Assembly: GCA_021814805.1 (NCBI GenBank) | Contig: JAKAHT010000001.1 | Span: 13,514 to 19,435 of the forward strand | Source of the DNA: a bacterium | GTDB taxonomy: Bacteria > Patescibacteriota > Minisyncoccia > UBA6257 > GWB1-50-10 | Reading direction: 5' to 3' | DNA: 5,922 bases | In this document: positions 5,811 to 5,922 of the stretch, piece after piece | How the letters are laid out: the number at the start of each line of letters is the position of its first letter | Numbering within the stretch: position 1 is the first letter of the stretch | Program-made: the position numbers and the translations under genes | The notes under the pieces: model-generated | Seen by the model: only the letters and a program-made list of their open reading frames with translations | Told to the model about the DNA's origin: nothing | Database searches by the model: none

Positions 5811-5922
5811 ATGAAACAAAGATATAAAATATTCATATACGCGGGCGCGGTCTTGGTAATCGGCCTGATTCTTTATTTCGTCTGGACTGTTTTTGTTCCA
5901 AAACCAACCATACCCCTAAATA
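5811..5922 (+). CDS. N-terminal part of a single-pass membrane protein (3' truncated)
   Basis: An ATG at 5811, 3 bases after the TAA of the pilin-peptidase gene, opens a frame that stays open to the window edge (37 complete codons). The peptide starts MKQRYK, then has a hydrophobic helix at about 7-29 containing GAVLVIGLILYFVW, and ends with a proline-containing segment (VPKPTIPLN). The basic N-terminus followed by one helix suggests a signal anchor with the remainder outside the membrane. The spacing matches the operon. The helix is too generic to name the family. Confidence 0.7.
   Translation, partial: MKQRYKIFIYAGAVLVIGLILYFVWTVFVPKPTIPLN

Overview
This window is a tightly packed, single-strand gene cluster encoding the core of a type IV secretion-like (T4SS) envelope machine. 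Gene content and style point to a Candidate Phyla Radiation (Patescibacteria) bacterium, most likely a Parcubacteria-type lineage. The reasons are: a PrgI/VirB3-like protein followed by a VirB4 ATPase carried on two genes; a two-helix VirB2-like pilin domain joined to a peptidase-like domain; overlapping or abutting genes with few recognisable Shine-Dalgarno sites; and an extreme preference for the Ile codon ATA. No rRNA, tRNA or other phylogenetic marker is present, so the assignment rests on gene resemblance recalled from known families.

Layout, all on the + strand: (1) 1-60, the tail of an unidentified gene; (2) 66-935, a protein with a helical N-terminal part and a long, charged, probably disordered tail; (3) 935-1423, PrgI family (VirB3-like) membrane protein; (4) 1439-2092, a stand-alone N-terminal TraC/VirB4-like domain; (5) 2089-3834, the VirB4/TraC ATPase with Walker A and B motifs; (6) 3840-4292, an unrecognised membrane protein; (7) 4289-4966, a secreted protein with two Ig-like modules; (8) 4956-5807, a signal peptide plus VirB2-like pilin domain fused to a Hedgehog/M15-peptidase-like domain; (9) 5811-end, the start of a single-pass membrane protein. 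Intergenic gaps are 3-15 bases and four junctions overlap (1, 4, 4 and 11 bases). No promoter, terminator, RNA gene, CRISPR array, IS element or att site can be supported, and there is no gene-free stretch longer than 15 bases.

Inferred working model: the VirB4 pair (4+5) powers assembly from the cytoplasmic face, PrgI and the unknown membrane protein (3, 6) form part of the inner-membrane platform, the pilin-peptidase fusion (8) supplies a surface subunit and/or wall-opening enzyme, and the Ig-like protein (7) is an exported structural or adhesive partner. No relaxase and no VirD4 coupling protein are visible here, so DNA conjugation cannot be claimed. A pilus, attachment or DNA-uptake role is equally open. 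The most distinctive points are the pilin-peptidase fusion, the split VirB4, and the unknown membrane protein between the ATPase and the exported components.
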